DNA of 64,000 nt from Phyllostachys edulis (taxonomy: Eukaryota > Streptophyta > Magnoliopsida > Poales > Poaceae). Within the stretch, counting starts at the first letter, position 1. Every line of letters begins with the position of its first letter. The position numbers were made by a program, and so were the translations under genes. This document shows positions 34,850 to 46,982 of this stretch, piece after piece. Where the stretch lies: the NCBI GenBank assembly GCA_036346405.1, contig CM070550.1, positions 12,124,115-12,188,114 of the forward strand. Reading direction: 5' to 3'. The notes beneath the pieces are model-generated. The model ran no database searches and was not told where the DNA came from. It saw nothing but the letters and a program-made list of their open reading frames with translations.

Positions 34850-35806
34850 GGCTATGACAAGAAATACAAGCACCACATACAACATTCTTCTCTTCTCTTG
34901 TTTGCCTTGGCCTTCTCCAGTTCTTCTAGCTGCTTCCAAAGATCCTCCAGTGGAAACTCTACTTCGAGTTTGCGGTCCTCAACACACATTATGACAGCCC
35001 GCGTGCAGACTACTCCTTCTTATTCGCATTGATCTGCAGGAGAAGCAATATTGGTGTTGAATGAATGCAGGTAAATGTACACAAATTAGGAAAACTGCCC
35101 AGGTGCGGATATTTTTGGTCCATCTATCACAATGGACTCAGATGCAAAGTCTACCTTACTAAGCAACCAAAGGCTAAACACTAGCAAGAATGTGTGAGGA
35201 CTAAGGAAGCCGAGTTCTTCGTTGAGCAGAAAGAACATTTGGACCTTGGATTGATACATTTGACATGCCAATCAATTAAATGTCGGAACTGTTTTTTTCG
35301 GTGACACCATTGCTATTCCCAATCAACAGCAGAGAAAGCAAGCTAGTTTTACCCTACGAACACCAAACATTCGACCTGAGAACACAACCTAGCAAAAGAT
35401 GATGGATTGGTACATCAATTGCATATAGATGGGGAAATTAAAAGAACAAGTTGGAACATAACAAATGCATGAACAAGTTGGTACATAAAAAACTGCATAA
35501 ACAAGTTGGAACATGAGTACATGACAAATCAATAGGGGGGAGGGATGAAGAAAACTTGCCCTAGCTCCTGGTCATGCTCCTGTTGACGCTTGGGTGTTCG
35601 GCGATCCAGAGAAGCGGCCGCAATCCGGCAAAATAACAATGACGCCGCCGCCGACGATATCGGGCCCATCCAAGTCCGGTAGTCGCTGGTGTACCACGCC
35701 GTTCGCCTGATCGGGGAAGAGGCTTGCAGCTTGGTACAATGGAGACTGGAGAGAGGAAATGATTTGGAGAAGAAGGGGAAGTGGACTGAAAAAGAAGCTC
35801 GATCAT
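34850..35806 (-). other. Possible small multi-exon gene or gene relic, unrecognised
   Basis: On the minus strand an 81-residue frame from ATG 35806 lies in a GC-rich island. A second stretch (35271-35086) and a third are open. The third includes VEFPLEDLWKQLEELEKAKA and KRREECCMWCLYFLS (about 35010-34850). The third has a lysine/glutamate-rich, coiled-coil-like look and ends in TAG. Domain, splice sites and intactness are unproven. A zinc-finger-type small protein was considered, but no cysteine pattern is complete. Confidence 0.3.
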
Positions 35807-36406
35807 TTCAGACCTAGTCCAGCCCTGTTCTAAAATTCTGGTTAGGTAAGTTAGGACTGGGATGACTATATTTTTCTCATGTGTGCTGTGAGATCACAAC
35901 AATGCATCTGCAGTTTTTGGCAAGGTATTTAACAAATTGCTGAAGCAGGAAAACTAATCTCGGTGAGGATTTTTGGAAGTTTTCGCTTATTTTAGGGGGA
36001 TTGGAGGAAAGATCAAAGAAGCATATCAATGGTCCAAACCCCAAATCAGACGGTACGCACACATAGCAACGATCAGCTACGGCCAAAACTTAAAAGGAAA
36101 CAAAAGAGCTGCTCCTTTTGCAGTTCGTACTTGCGACACTCGAGCCTGTACTTTGCATTTCAGAGGCGAAAGTGAAATTTCCAGCCAAATAAGTACACTA
36201 GCTTGCAGGAAATGTAACCTTACAACCATACACATCGATCGATCGACTTAAACGAAACCGAAATCGTCTGAAAGTACAACCCCACATATGCATTGATCAT
36301 GACCTGACACTATATCACCAAACGCTAAGTGAAAAATCTACGTAAACAGTAAAAATGGTTACCTGATCACCACTGATTAACAAAAACACCAGTAATTAAA
36401 ACACCC
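35807..36406. other. Intergenic DNA downstream of the Dof gene
   Basis: No gene or element terminus was recognised. It probably includes the 3' untranslated region of the Dof gene near its right edge. Confidence 0.35.
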
Positions 36407-36512
36407 TTAATTAACCTCCTCTGAGTTCTCACACTTAACAAAAACCATACGACCTAAACTAATCTGAGCTACACTACTAGTGTCGTGCATGTAACATCGA
36501 TCGCCGTCGACC

Positions 36513-37543
36513 TTATGGGAAGGCGCCGTTGGGAGTGGGCAAGTCCGGCCACGCCACCGACATCGCCTCCGGGCAGCTCCAGTACTGCATTTCTGGCGCG
36601 CCGAGCGACACGGGTGGCATCTCCAGCCCGACCGTGTTGCTGCTCGGCGCCGAGGAGACGCTCGACACGGCTGCGGGAGAGAGGTCACCGCGGTGGTGCA
36701 AGGCAGGGACGCGGGGGCGACGTACGCCTGAGGACGACCCAAGCTGCTCACCACCGCGTGCAGCTGGTCGCTGTAGTAGCTCGCCGCCGGAGACGAGGGC
36801 GGCTTGATCCCGAGGCCTGACAGCACGTCGTGGTGGCCCAGCGCCCCCATGCCGAGCTGCGAGTCCATGTGCGACGGTGGAGGAATCGGTCGCGGCGCAG
36901 CCTGCGGCCACAGCGACGGCACCGTGCCCGGCAGGACCTGGAGGTGCCCCATGGTATCCAGGCCAAGAAGCCTGTGCATATTGCTGCCGCCGTGGCCTTG
37001 CATGCCCCTGGCGCTGTTGAGCAGCGCCATGAGCTGCGCGGTGGCCGCTTGCGGCGCGGAGGCCCAGGAGACTGGGCCGCCGCCCACGCCCACGCCGAGG
37101 CCGAGGGGTGGCGCGGAACCCACCACGGCCTTGCACGAGGCGGCCGGCAGCGACGGGGGCCGGCACGGGCGCGGCTTGCGGCATCCGCCGCCGATGGGGA
37201 CGTTGCGGAGCGCGCCGCCCTTGGTCCAGTACCGGCGGCACGTCTTGCAGAAGTGGCGCGGCTGGGTGAGGTTGTAGTTGTTGTAGTAGCAGAACTTGGT
37301 GTTGGACGAGTTGCACCGGGGGCACCGCAGCGGCGCCTGCTCCGCCCCCTGCGGCAACGACGTCGCCGACGACGACCGCTGCTGCGGCTGCGCGGACGAG
37401 CGCGACGACGTCGAGGACGAGGACGTGGGCGACGGGTTGGACACGATGGGCTGCAGCACCAGGGGAAGAGAGGCAGGGTTCACAGCGCTGCTGGCGCCCT
37501 TGAGGTGGTCCATGGCTGTCCCTCCAAGAAGTTCTTGGATCAT
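36513..37543 (-). CDS. Dof-type zinc-finger transcription factor, with one C-terminal frameshift
   Basis: The start MIQELLGGTAMDHLKG at 37543 is followed by a Ser-rich stretch (residues 37-62). The Dof domain (residues 73-123) then reads CPRCNSSNTKFCYYNNYNL, HFCKTCRRYWTKGGALRN and IGGGCRK. Cys 74, 77, 99 and 102 form the CX2C-X21-CX2C zinc site, which binds AAAG cores in plant promoters. The C-terminal part is Pro/Ser/His-rich, as expected of an activation region. At about 36673-36674 the frame slips by one base. The original frame runs on to 36407 as Arg-rich text. The other frame gives SSAPSSNTVGLEMPPVSLG and a natural end PDLPTPNGAFP with TAA at 36513-36515. An in-frame Met at residue 11 is an alternative start. 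No intron is needed. Confidence 0.92.
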
Positions 37544-37717
37544 GGTGACGATGGTGCAAACTCAAACCCAAAAGGCTTCTTGAAGCAGAGGAGGGATGGT
37601 TCTTGGAGTGGGCAAGCAAAGGTGGTGCGGCGTGGGCCGTGGGGTGGCTTTCAGGAGCTTTGAGGTATGGATCAGACACAGGATGGGGTGGGGTAGTGGT
37701 ACTGCGGGGGGTGGTGG

Positions 37718-37725
37718 TTTATAAA
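37718..37725 (-). promoter_or_regulatory. TATA box of the Dof gene
   Basis: The sequence tttataaa on the minus strand lies about 175 bases upstream of the ATG at 37543, giving a leader of roughly 145 bases. It is the only good TATA match close to the gene. Confidence 0.65.
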
Positions 37726-38218
37726 GAGTCTGGAGGTGAGGGGTGGTGGATGGAGGAGCTAGGGCTAGAAGCTGCTTTCTTTCTGTGCCTTTGTCTCTGT
37801 TCAGAACCTAATCTTTGTCTTGCTTTGTAATTACTTTGGACAAGTTGTTGGTTGTCTTGGTTGCAATAGGGTTTGTAGGAAGCCATGTGAGTAGCTAGAG
37901 TGGGGGTTTGGTAGCAGTTCCTTGGAATGATGAAGGGTATTGGTGGGGTTGCACGGTTTTACACTGCCATATTCTAGTTCTAACTGACCGAGTTGTCTGT
38001 GTTTGTCCTTCTCTTTTTTGTACTCATAATGGTTAATGATTTTTTTACAGATTATTTAGCTTAGCCACTACTTCTTTCGAAATATTCTAATTTTTTGAAC
38101 TTGAGAGGACTGGTTCAATTCCTTTCAAATTCAAACATGTGTCTATTTCTTTGTGAGAATACAGTACGTACACAAGGAATATTCATCTTGACAAGAGATC
38201 GGATTATTTAAACGCTAA

Positions 38219-38508
38219 GGTCACAATGGGCTTACATCAGCTGTCTATAGTCTCTGTCACGTAGGATTTAAACTGATGTGGATGAAAGAGAATAAAGAGA
38301 GAGAAATGTGTTGTGTACAACCCTATAGCCGACTGTATCACCAGAACTAAAGAGAAAATATCTTAGGTCCATGAAAGCATTAAAAGATTATGTCATCTAT
38401 TAAGACAAGTGAAAAGACAATATATTGTATAAGCTGTCTATAGTGTTGTCTACAGGTGACATAGAGAGTTGTTATAGACGGCAACTGTCTGTAACATTGT
38501 ACGTGCCC
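38219..38508. mobile_element. Tourist-like (PIF/Harbinger) MITE, 290 bp
   Basis: The left end is GGTCACAATGGGCTTACA; the right end, read inward, is GGGCACGTACAATGTTACAG. Both are flanked by TAA (38216-38218 and 38509-38511), a TWA-type TSD. Further inverted similarity (cagctgtctatag against gttgccgtctata) extends the terminal repeats to about 40 bases with mismatches. It lies about 680 bases upstream of the Dof start codon. Confidence 0.65.
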
Positions 38509-39842
38509 TAAGATATCTTTGACAAGGGGGATAGATATAGTTGATAGAGCAACTCGCTTACCTCTGCGCCAATGCTATTCAAGGTGCCTTATTTATGCGG
38601 TGAACATGATTGATCTTATTGCAAAATCAATACCTAATTACTTCATGGTTTTGAGAATATAGGAAAATAGTAGCTCGACAAACAGTCAGCTCAATCTAAT
38701 TCTGGCGCCTAATCAACAGAGGCCTTATTGATATGCTAGTCGATAAGGTAGATAGTCAGTCCCTCAATGCTTAGCTAGGCGTAAGAGGATAGGGCCTCAA
38801 AAAACTTCGTTTCCATTCTAAGGTACTGTATGAAGTCTCCTAGCTACTTGCAGCGGAACAATTAATAGCGCATCTTTGTTTCCGAAGGATTATGTGGGGA
38901 TTTGAATGTGTCCATATCGCTTAGAAAACGGGATCTATTTTCAAACTAAAATAAGTAATGTTGGTTTGAGCATTTTTGTCGTTCCATGCATACTGTACAA
39001 AGCTACAAATCTACGCTCGTATCCGTGACTACAACACGACAATACTCGATCGATACTCGTCTACAGGAGACGTCGTTGTATGCAGTACGTACGTGCGTGT
39101 ATATTGTATATACGGAAGTGGAGCCCATGCATCACATTCTGCACGTAACGTCATGATCAGTAAGCTGCGTGCTTGCTGGGTGATCGCGGGCCAGCCCAGC
39201 AGCCAGCGTGTGATCATGGCACCCAACTCAGAAGACATCGAATCATCACAGAATTTTTCTAAGCCGAAAGCTAGTGAGAAGGCCGGAAATTAAGAAACAT
39301 CCTTACGAGCAAATAGCAATAGAGATCCTTATGATCGTCAGGGGATTTTCCATATATTCTCCAATCATGCAGTCAATGGAAGAGAGAACGACACAAGAGT
39401 ACAATCCCATGTGTCGTTGCTCTGGCTAGCAACAAGCTTAATTAGCTGAAACTGACTAATTTGTGTGCAAGAACTACATACATGTAGGGGCTTAGCTTAG
39501 ACAGTGGTGTGACCTTAGAAAGCTCTAAAATGGGCTTATCACTCACTCACTTGGTCGGTTGGAACTGCCTTGACCTCCTCGAGAACGTCCAGAATTATGT
39601 GACTCATGCATGAGGTGACAACCTTTGACCCTCTGTGGTTTGGTTTGAACAAGCTAGCTAGCAACATAGTGGTACTTATGCATGCAACTGTCGATGAGAC
39701 GATGATCGCCTGTGATCGAGGGTGTGTTGGCGTGATGTTTTAGACTTTGAGCCATCGGCCCTGATGGAAGGACAATACATACTCCATGGTAAGTTGGTAA
39801 CATGTCAAAAAGCTTTGAGCAGGGTTATCGCTTCTTTCTGTG

Positions 39843-39898
39843 TTAACAGTTTGGTTTCTGTTAATGGAAATCGGAAGGGTTTCCTTCTGTTTAAAAAA
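39843..39898 (+). mobile_element. 56-bp LINE 3'-end stub with 16-bp TSD
   Basis: A short insert ends ggaagggtttccttctgttt plus a run of A. It is flanked by atcgcttctttctgtg (39827-39842) and atcacttctttctgtg (39899-39914), 15 of 16 identical. The oligo-A tail and the long TSD mark target-primed reverse transcription with extreme 5' truncation. Confidence 0.7.
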
Positions 39899-42800
39899 AT
39901 CACTTCTTTCTGTGCACTGGGATGCATTCCCATATAGTATTCCAAAGAAGGAGCATTGTTAAGGCTAGTTCCAAATTAATTCCAGTTGCTTGCTCAGAAG
40001 TTGATATTACAGCAGGTTTTTGTTTTAGCTAGCCTGCATTTTTTAAAATCTAATATATTCACGTCATATATAGCAGCAGTTACACACCTCTCAGTTCATC
40101 CCACGACTCCGAAATTTAATTTTTTGAAAGATTCTTGTGTTACTTTGCTGCAAGCCTAGCTACAGGACACATTGGCTTTGTCTGAACGTGGCAAAACGCA
40201 TATAATTCGCACACGCTGGCACGCGTAGTACTATACAGCTTCGGTGCTTCGTCTTCCCATGTTGTACGTACGCCGGAGGCTGGAGGAGTCCAGTCCTGCC
40301 TCCCTGCAAAGCGCATGCAAACAGCATCCAAACCGTCCGCCCGGTCTCGGTCAGGACGACGTGCCCGGTCGGCATGGTGGCCCATCCCCCAATGGCGTGG
40401 GGCCCCCAATGCAAGCCGGCAGTACGTACACGGCTCATAACGCCTATCATCATCACGGCCATACCGTTCCACAGATCGGAAAGCATAGAGACACCATGCA
40501 CGCACGCGATTCAGTTCACATTTGCTTTACAAGTTCTCTCGTATATGCCCACTCTTCGCCTACTGTCATAGTCACCACTGTAACATGTTTAAATTTGATC
40601 GGAAGGCCTAAAATCAAACAGTCGATGGTCCCAGACACACAGCCTTAATTAGTTGTTTTGTTCCAACTCGTCAAACTGATCGATCATTAGCCAACTAGGT
40701 ACAGCAATAACCAAAGCCGCTCGCACTTGATCGCAAATTATTGACGCCGTCCAGTCCAGTCAAAATAATCTGCGACGTAAAGAAAAACGGGCGCGCGCGC
40801 GCGCAGGAGCGTGCCGCGCCGTGCCGCCTAGGGACAGGGCAGGGGAGGCCAGACCGACAGGCGGCCGTACCCGGCGAAAACGACCGCAGATGCCTAGCTG
40901 CCCCACAGCACATCGCGCGCCCAAGATTCCTGCGCCTCGATCAGCCGAGCCGAGCGCAGCTGCACACACACACTACACACACACACAGTGCTACTACTAG
41001 CCGGCCGGCCGCGCGGGGTCAGGGTCGATCGCTAGCTGAGAGCGTGAGAATAGTCTCTTCTTCGGGGCCGACCCCGTTCAAAGGCAGGCAGGTGCAGGAA
41101 GAGAGCAGGCAAACAAAGCGCTAAAGTGACAGCCCTACGCGTCCAGTAAAGAGAGGCTACCGACCTAGTAGGAGTGGCTAGTAGTACAACTAGACAGTGC
41201 TGCGTTTGTGCCGATTGACTCCTAGAAACCCGGGCTACTAGTTCTTGCCCGCCGGCCCGGCCGGGCCTGCTCGCTTTAGCTTGCCTTGCTGCTTCTCTTC
41301 TCCCGGACATGACGACCGATCATGGAGATAAGATAGAGATAGAGAGATTCTTTGATCCCCCCCCCCCTCTCTCCCTCCCTCCCTCTCTTATTTTCCGTGT
41401 GATGGTGGTACATGCTACACCGACCTAGTAGGTAGCTACCACTATTCATTCTACAATGAAGTCCTGCTATGGGGGCAATATGGAAATACTGTAACGCCAA
41501 GTCAGTGAAGGAGTTAGAAGAACTGGATAAGAAACGTTTCTGTTGTCAGTGGGAATTGATCAGGACATGGAAAAGTCTCCAAAGTAGTACTACTACTAAT
41601 ATTGCATCGATCATGAGTATAGATGAAAAGGAGTGGATTCTTGCGAGGGCCTGCATGCACCCTGGCCTGTATCAGAGTCTGGGCACGCTGAATGAACGAG
41701 TGAATGAATGAAATGAATGGCGATGCGTGTGGCATATTGGCGATTGCTACTGCATGTCGTGGTCACTCATTGTGTCTGGCGAGCACTTTCGGAGTCTGGG
41801 AAAGATGAATAGATGGATGGAATGGATGAGTGGATGGGTGCAGGCAGCAAGCAGCTAGTAGTAGAGCTGAGCTAGCGCAGAGCCTCGTACGGGCCAATAC
41901 ATGTCTGTCCATGCCTGTCAGCGTCTCGGTGAATGACAGGACGTGACATGAGGAAACAAACTCTTGTACCATTCGATGCTTTTCCTCCTCCTCTCTCCTC
42001 TCCTCTCCTTCTTCTTCGTCTGTGTGGCTGTGTGCACGCACAGAACTCGATGCGCGTCAAGAATGTCGATCGGGTGGGGGCACCGTGTCTTTTTCTCGCC
42101 GAGGGGAAGGGCGCGCGCTGCGAAAGGCAGCGAAGGAGACGGTACTGCAGATCATGGCTAGGAAGATGCTGGGGCCCTAGTCCTCCTAAGCATGATGGTC
42201 AAGCTGGGGATTCGCGCCATCTGCGCTAAGCCTGAGCTGTTCATAAGGTGCAAGCTGCAAAGGCACGCGCCTGTAAATCGCAACTGGCACAGTACTGCAC
42301 TGTTTGTTGGCAAATCGATCCAAACTTGATTTTTGGGGTGCTCTGTGGAATCGTTCTACAACTCTGCAAAAATCACCACTTGGTGTCTCTGGTTTACCAC
42401 TCCAGTCACTAGTGTCTAGTGCACCGTTAATATGTCCTAGAAGGAAGAACGCATGAAGTTGTTTGAAAAGATGAATGTGACATGTTTGCATTAGTGGAGT
42501 GCTACTACTAGTATCTATGACCACGTTACACGTACATCTACATCGTGATGAATTTTAGAATCCTATCCTCGGTGGTTGGGTACTTGGGTGTGCCGGGACT
42601 AGCACGTCAAATTAAAATTGGCGCCGGATACGTCACAGCTTTATCAGATCATCACGAAGCGCTTTTTTCCTCGGAATTCTCCGCGCGCCCGGGGAAGAGA
42701 GCAAGCAAGACCAGCATGCAGCAGCAGCAGCAGCCGGCTTGATAGAAACAAACTTGGTGTTTCCAATCCATCGATCGGGGCGCGCTGCCAGAGGCAAACA

Positions 42801-43400
42801 AAGATTCGACCGGAAACCGCCATCATTACGCCAGGAACACCTGCTGGCTGCTGCTGCCTATCACTCTCCAAGAACATTCTCATGCATCAGATCTTTGCCC
42901 AATCTTTTTGTTTAATCGATCGCTACTCACTAGGGCCCTGTACGTAGCAGACTGTGTGCCTGTGCCTGTGCCTGTGTGCGCGAGAGAGAGAGGAAGGAAT
43001 CAATGACCAAATCGATGCCATGCACAGTGTTACCGTAAAATTTCTCTACGGATAAGCTACAGTTATATATAGTACTCCTAGTAGTGTCTGTCTTGGACGG
43101 CACGGGGGAAAAAGCAGTATGCCCATAACGTAATCAACGTACATGGTCACGGTAGCCAAGGCTGGGATCCGGCCGTTATATTATACTTGTTGGCATGAAT
43201 CATTCGCCATGTGTAAAGAACGGCGATCGAAATCGTACCCCGAAGCGCATGATTACGGTCTGCCAATGCGCGTTGGGGATTCGGCGCTGGCCTGAAACTT
43301 GGCTCGTTGCCTTGTTCTGTTCCAAACATCCTCTCTCCCATGTTAGAGAGGGGCGGCGGAAGTACAAACCACGTTCACGGTACTGAGTTGTATCTATCAA

Positions 43401-43915
43401 CACTTTGCCGAGTGCTGTTGCACTTTCGGCAAAGGCAGCTTTGCACTCGGCAAAGCTTTTGCCGAGTGCAACACTCGACAAAGAGCCTCCGTCGAATCCC
43501 CTTCCGGTAAAGGCTGCTTTGCCGAGTGCCAAATTTCGGGCACTCGGTAAAGGCTTTGCCGAGTGCCGTGCGGGCACTCGACAAAGATTTGACGCCGTCG
43601 GCGCCGTCTATTTTTTTTAAACCTCTTTGCCGAGTGCCACAGCACCGGCACTCGGCAAAGCGTGTTTTTATTTTTTTAAATTTTCTTTGCCGAGTGCAAT
43701 GGTCATTGCACTTTCGACAAAAGCGTGTTTTTATTTTTAAAAATTTTCTTTTGCGAGTGCAATGGGCATTGCACTTTCGACAAGCGTGTTTTTATTTTTT
43801 TTAAATTTTCTTTGCCGAGTGCAATGGTCATTGCACTCGGCAAAGCGTGTTTTTTATTTTTTAAAAATTTTTTTGCCGAGTGCAATGGTCATTGCACTCG
43901 GCAAAGCCACCTCTA
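43401..43915. repeat. Left subterminal array, TTTGCCGAGTGC repeats
   Basis: Paired units tttgccgagtgc...gcactcggcaaag form near-palindromes around atggtcat (43690-43905), repeated about five times at roughly 60-bp intervals. Confidence 0.9.
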
Positions 43916-44489
43916 AAATTCCTTTTTTTTTTGGTTTTTTGCTTTTCCATTTAAACAACAATGCATATATATATAATAGAAACAACAATTCAATGACAAT
44001 AAATTACAAACCACATTTATATATTACAAACGACCAAATTTGTCAAAATCCACAATTTATTACAAACCACAAGTTCATAGTCCACAAGTTCACAAGTTCG
44101 ATACATAGAAACTACTCATAGCGGCTCACGGCGATCAAGGCCGTCAGGCGATCCCATGACGGTCCGGTGCGGATGGTCTGACTTGCGATGCGGTGACCCT
44201 CAGACCTGGTTCGACGCCGCCCCGATGTCATTGCACAAAAAGAAGATATTGCACGTGGTGACAAGATAAAATGTAAGGAGTTTAAAGAAAAGTTGAAAAT
44301 TTCGGCAAACACCTCCGCACGGGACGCTTCCAAAACACGCAAGAAAAAGCGTCAGCACGAAGGTCGATAACCACATTCGACGACGAAGGCCGTCACATCA
44401 ACTAACCCGCACGAAGGCCCACACATCAACAAATCCGCACGAAGGCCATCTCTAGGTTTGACACTAAGCATGAGCACGAAAGTAAAACA

Positions 44490-46450
44490 TACTCACCGGA
44501 GTAGACTGTGGTGGTGGGCGTGGTGCAAGCGGTGTAGTGGGATCTGCCAACCTTGTTGCTCCCCAAGTTGTTGCACGAACTGAGCAAACCTTCTTCTTTG
44601 GGCCTCAACGACTTGTAGCCTCGGCCTTTCGGCCTCCGCTCGGCCGCTCAGCCGCGCTTCGGCTTCTGGGCCTCTGGCTGGGGCGAAGTTCGGTTGCGAT
44701 TTCGACCGCAACATTTGACCCCAATGTTTCAATATTGCGAGCTAAGGGCGTAAAAGTCAAAAACGACGAATGAAACTGGAATACTTACCTGGAGTGCCGC
44801 CACCGTTGTCGGCCGTTGGCTTATGGGCACGCTAGAGCTCGTGCTCGCTGCTCGGAGGCGGTTCAGAGGAGGAGTAGAGCCCGTGTTGAGGACGCCGTCG
44901 CCAAGCCAGAACCGCCCATGCTTCTTGCCTTCCCCCACCCGCATCACGATCTCAGGATCAAGGCGCTCCTCGGTCCTCGGATCGTAGGCCGGCCCGTAGA
45001 CTGACCTTGCCGCCTCCGTGTAAGAAGTGAGGCGGGTGTGGACGCTGGAGTTGGTGTACGCCTCTGGGCCCGCATCCGGGTTGTACTCGATGTTGGACCT
45101 TGCCGGGCCCATGTGGGCCAGAGCAAACGCCGTGAGTTGGCCAATTGGTGCCACCGTCGCCGCCGATCATTGCGAGAAAGACAACAACATGTGGTTAGAA
45201 ATCATGCATAATTGAGCGGCTAGATTAGACAAATGGTGCGGACTTACATATGTCTTTGCATACTTCGAGGTTGGCGCCGCCTCGATGGTGAGGGCACTGC
45301 ATCGGCCTTCGCTGGTCGCTTTCTCTGGTGCCCTTCGCCATCCGCGTCCGACCATTTCTCCACTATAGCGACCCGGCAATCGGGGTGGGTGGCGCACCGA
45401 CTTGGAATCGCCTACAAGCCATCGAGAAGATCAAATTAGGCATAGTTAATCTCAAAATAAATCAACAGAGATGTTTTCTATTTACCAGAGGTACTACTCC
45501 CTTGTCGAATCTCTGTCGTCTCCTCGCTTTGTGTTTTGTTGATTCTTCTATTACGGTAGGTGGCGTTGTAGTCAACGTCTTTGGAGGCGGCCTCGTAATA
45601 CAAGTCCGAGACACGCCTTTTACAGAAGCGTAAGCCACCGATCGCCCTTGCCTCTGGCCCTACCGGCATCTGAAGAAGTCTGCATAAAGACACGAGGTAT
45701 CCATTATTTTATTTGAAGAATGTGCAATGAATGCAATGAATTGAGGCTTACCCACAACTCGAAATCACCCGATCCGCCAAGTTTACGTGCGAGCATCGGT
45801 GGCGACGAGGGCGTAGTGGTCGAACGAGGGTACCTCTGGGTCCTCATCCTCTGACGTCCACACCAGGCCAGGGAAGTGTTCCCTGCACAGAAGTCCCAGG
45901 ATCCCATTGACATTGCGAGCCGGGACCCCCTCCTCCACAAGCATCCAGTTCCTGCACAAGTGATCCCATTGACATTAGCTCTTATTATGATTTTTCAACA
46001 TATCAAATGAAGAACATATGAAGTTACTTACTTATCCCCCTCGGGTGCAATCAGTGGGCGGCGTTCGGGTGCAATCGGTCGCTTCGGGAGCTGGCTGGGA
46101 CCTCGCAAGTAGGGTTTCGAGGCGATTGAGGAAGTCGAACCCCCTCCCCCCTCCTCGGACGTGTGCGGAACCCCCTCCTCAGACGCGTGCGGAACGGCGT
46201 CGTCGTACATCTGCGGACCCGCATCCTCGCCCACCGTGGGCAGAGGGACGTCGTCGTCCCTAGAAGTGCGCGAGGAGCCAAGGTCGTGGTTAGTCGACGG
46301 CTCCCGCCTGGGCCTGCCCCTCGACCTCCTCTGCCTCTCTGACGTCTCCGCCGGTGGCGTGTCCCTCGGTGGCGTGTCCTCAGCCGGTGGCGTGTCCCTC
46401 GGTCTCGAGTAAGTCGACTGACACCTCCTAGTGGGCCCCATCACCTGCAA
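44490..46450 (-). pseudogene. Second CACTA protein (TnpA-like, plant transposase family)
   Basis: The minus strand starts MQVMGPTRRCQSTYSRPR (46450) with a low-complexity region rich in TPPRD, GRPRRE and SEEGV phrases. Later segments read YRNRRINKTQSEETTEIRQG (45550-45480), NSSVHTRLTSYTEAARSVYG (about 45060-44980) and KHGRFWLGDGVLNTGSTP (about 44920-44860). They end in a Glu/Arg-rich coiled-coil-like tail (44640-44500). This is the usual second gene of grass CACTA elements, thought to bind the subterminal repeats. Intron-exon structure was not resolved. Frame changes suggest decay, but some breaks may be introns. Confidence 0.7.
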
Positions 46451-46982
46451 TTAAAAAGAATAAACCAGTATTAGTACAGATAAACGAGAAGTACTTAGCA
46501 AGGGATGCAAAATAAAGAAAATGTAATTACAAAATAACATAGTATTACATGTATTTCTAATATTCTTCATGATCGGGATTATCTGGACGATAGGTATCGT
46601 CATCACTATCAAGAGCCTCCAAATAAATCAATGACCTCATCCTCATCGCTATCATTGTCAAGTACAAGTCCGTCAAGCATTTTCAAGTCTCTCGGATCAT
46701 GCACCTCATCTGCAGACTTCCTCGTCAACAACCCATTCCTCGTCTACTTCCATTTCAATCTCTCGGTTAAGTCTATCTCAAGCATCCTGGTAGCCCTCGT
46801 CTTGTTGATAGAACTCCCGTCATCGTGGGTGGGTTCAAGTTGTAATCATCATCGTTTGGGGAGGACATTTACCATGTGGTGATACCTTGTGCACAATATA
46901 CCAACCACGAAGGCGTGGGTCGGTTTTGCAAGCATATGGACAATAATAAACTTGCACGGCTTGTTGAGCCACAATATAGACA

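Larger units (their letters stand above)
37830..43400. other. Promoter-side intergenic region of the Dof gene
   Basis: No further gene is supported. Two small insertions (38219-38508 and 39843-39898) are listed separately. A GC dinucleotide run lies at 40792-40804, a poly-C run near 41357-41366, and a CAG run near 42718-42732. Open frames here have no domains. Confidence 0.5.

Noticed and set aside
36830..37663. A 277-codon plus-strand frame opposite the Dof gene
   Set aside because: Antisense shadow of a GC-rich gene; Arg/Gly/Ala-rich with no domain.
36513..37679. A 388-codon minus-strand frame starting MSDPYLKAPE that overlaps the Dof gene
   Set aside because: Only its last part (after about 36673) is Dof-like. 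The rest is the +1 shadow of the Dof frame, rich in Arg/Ala/Gly.
40140..43000. Scattered frames of 60-134 codons upstream of the 13-kb CACTA
   Set aside because: No domain, no promoter or splice context, and overlapping frames on both strands.
43401..43915. A CRISPR-like pattern of repeats and spacers
   Set aside because: The repeats are the TTTGCCGAGTGC subterminal units of a plant CACTA, in alternating orientation and with variable spacing.
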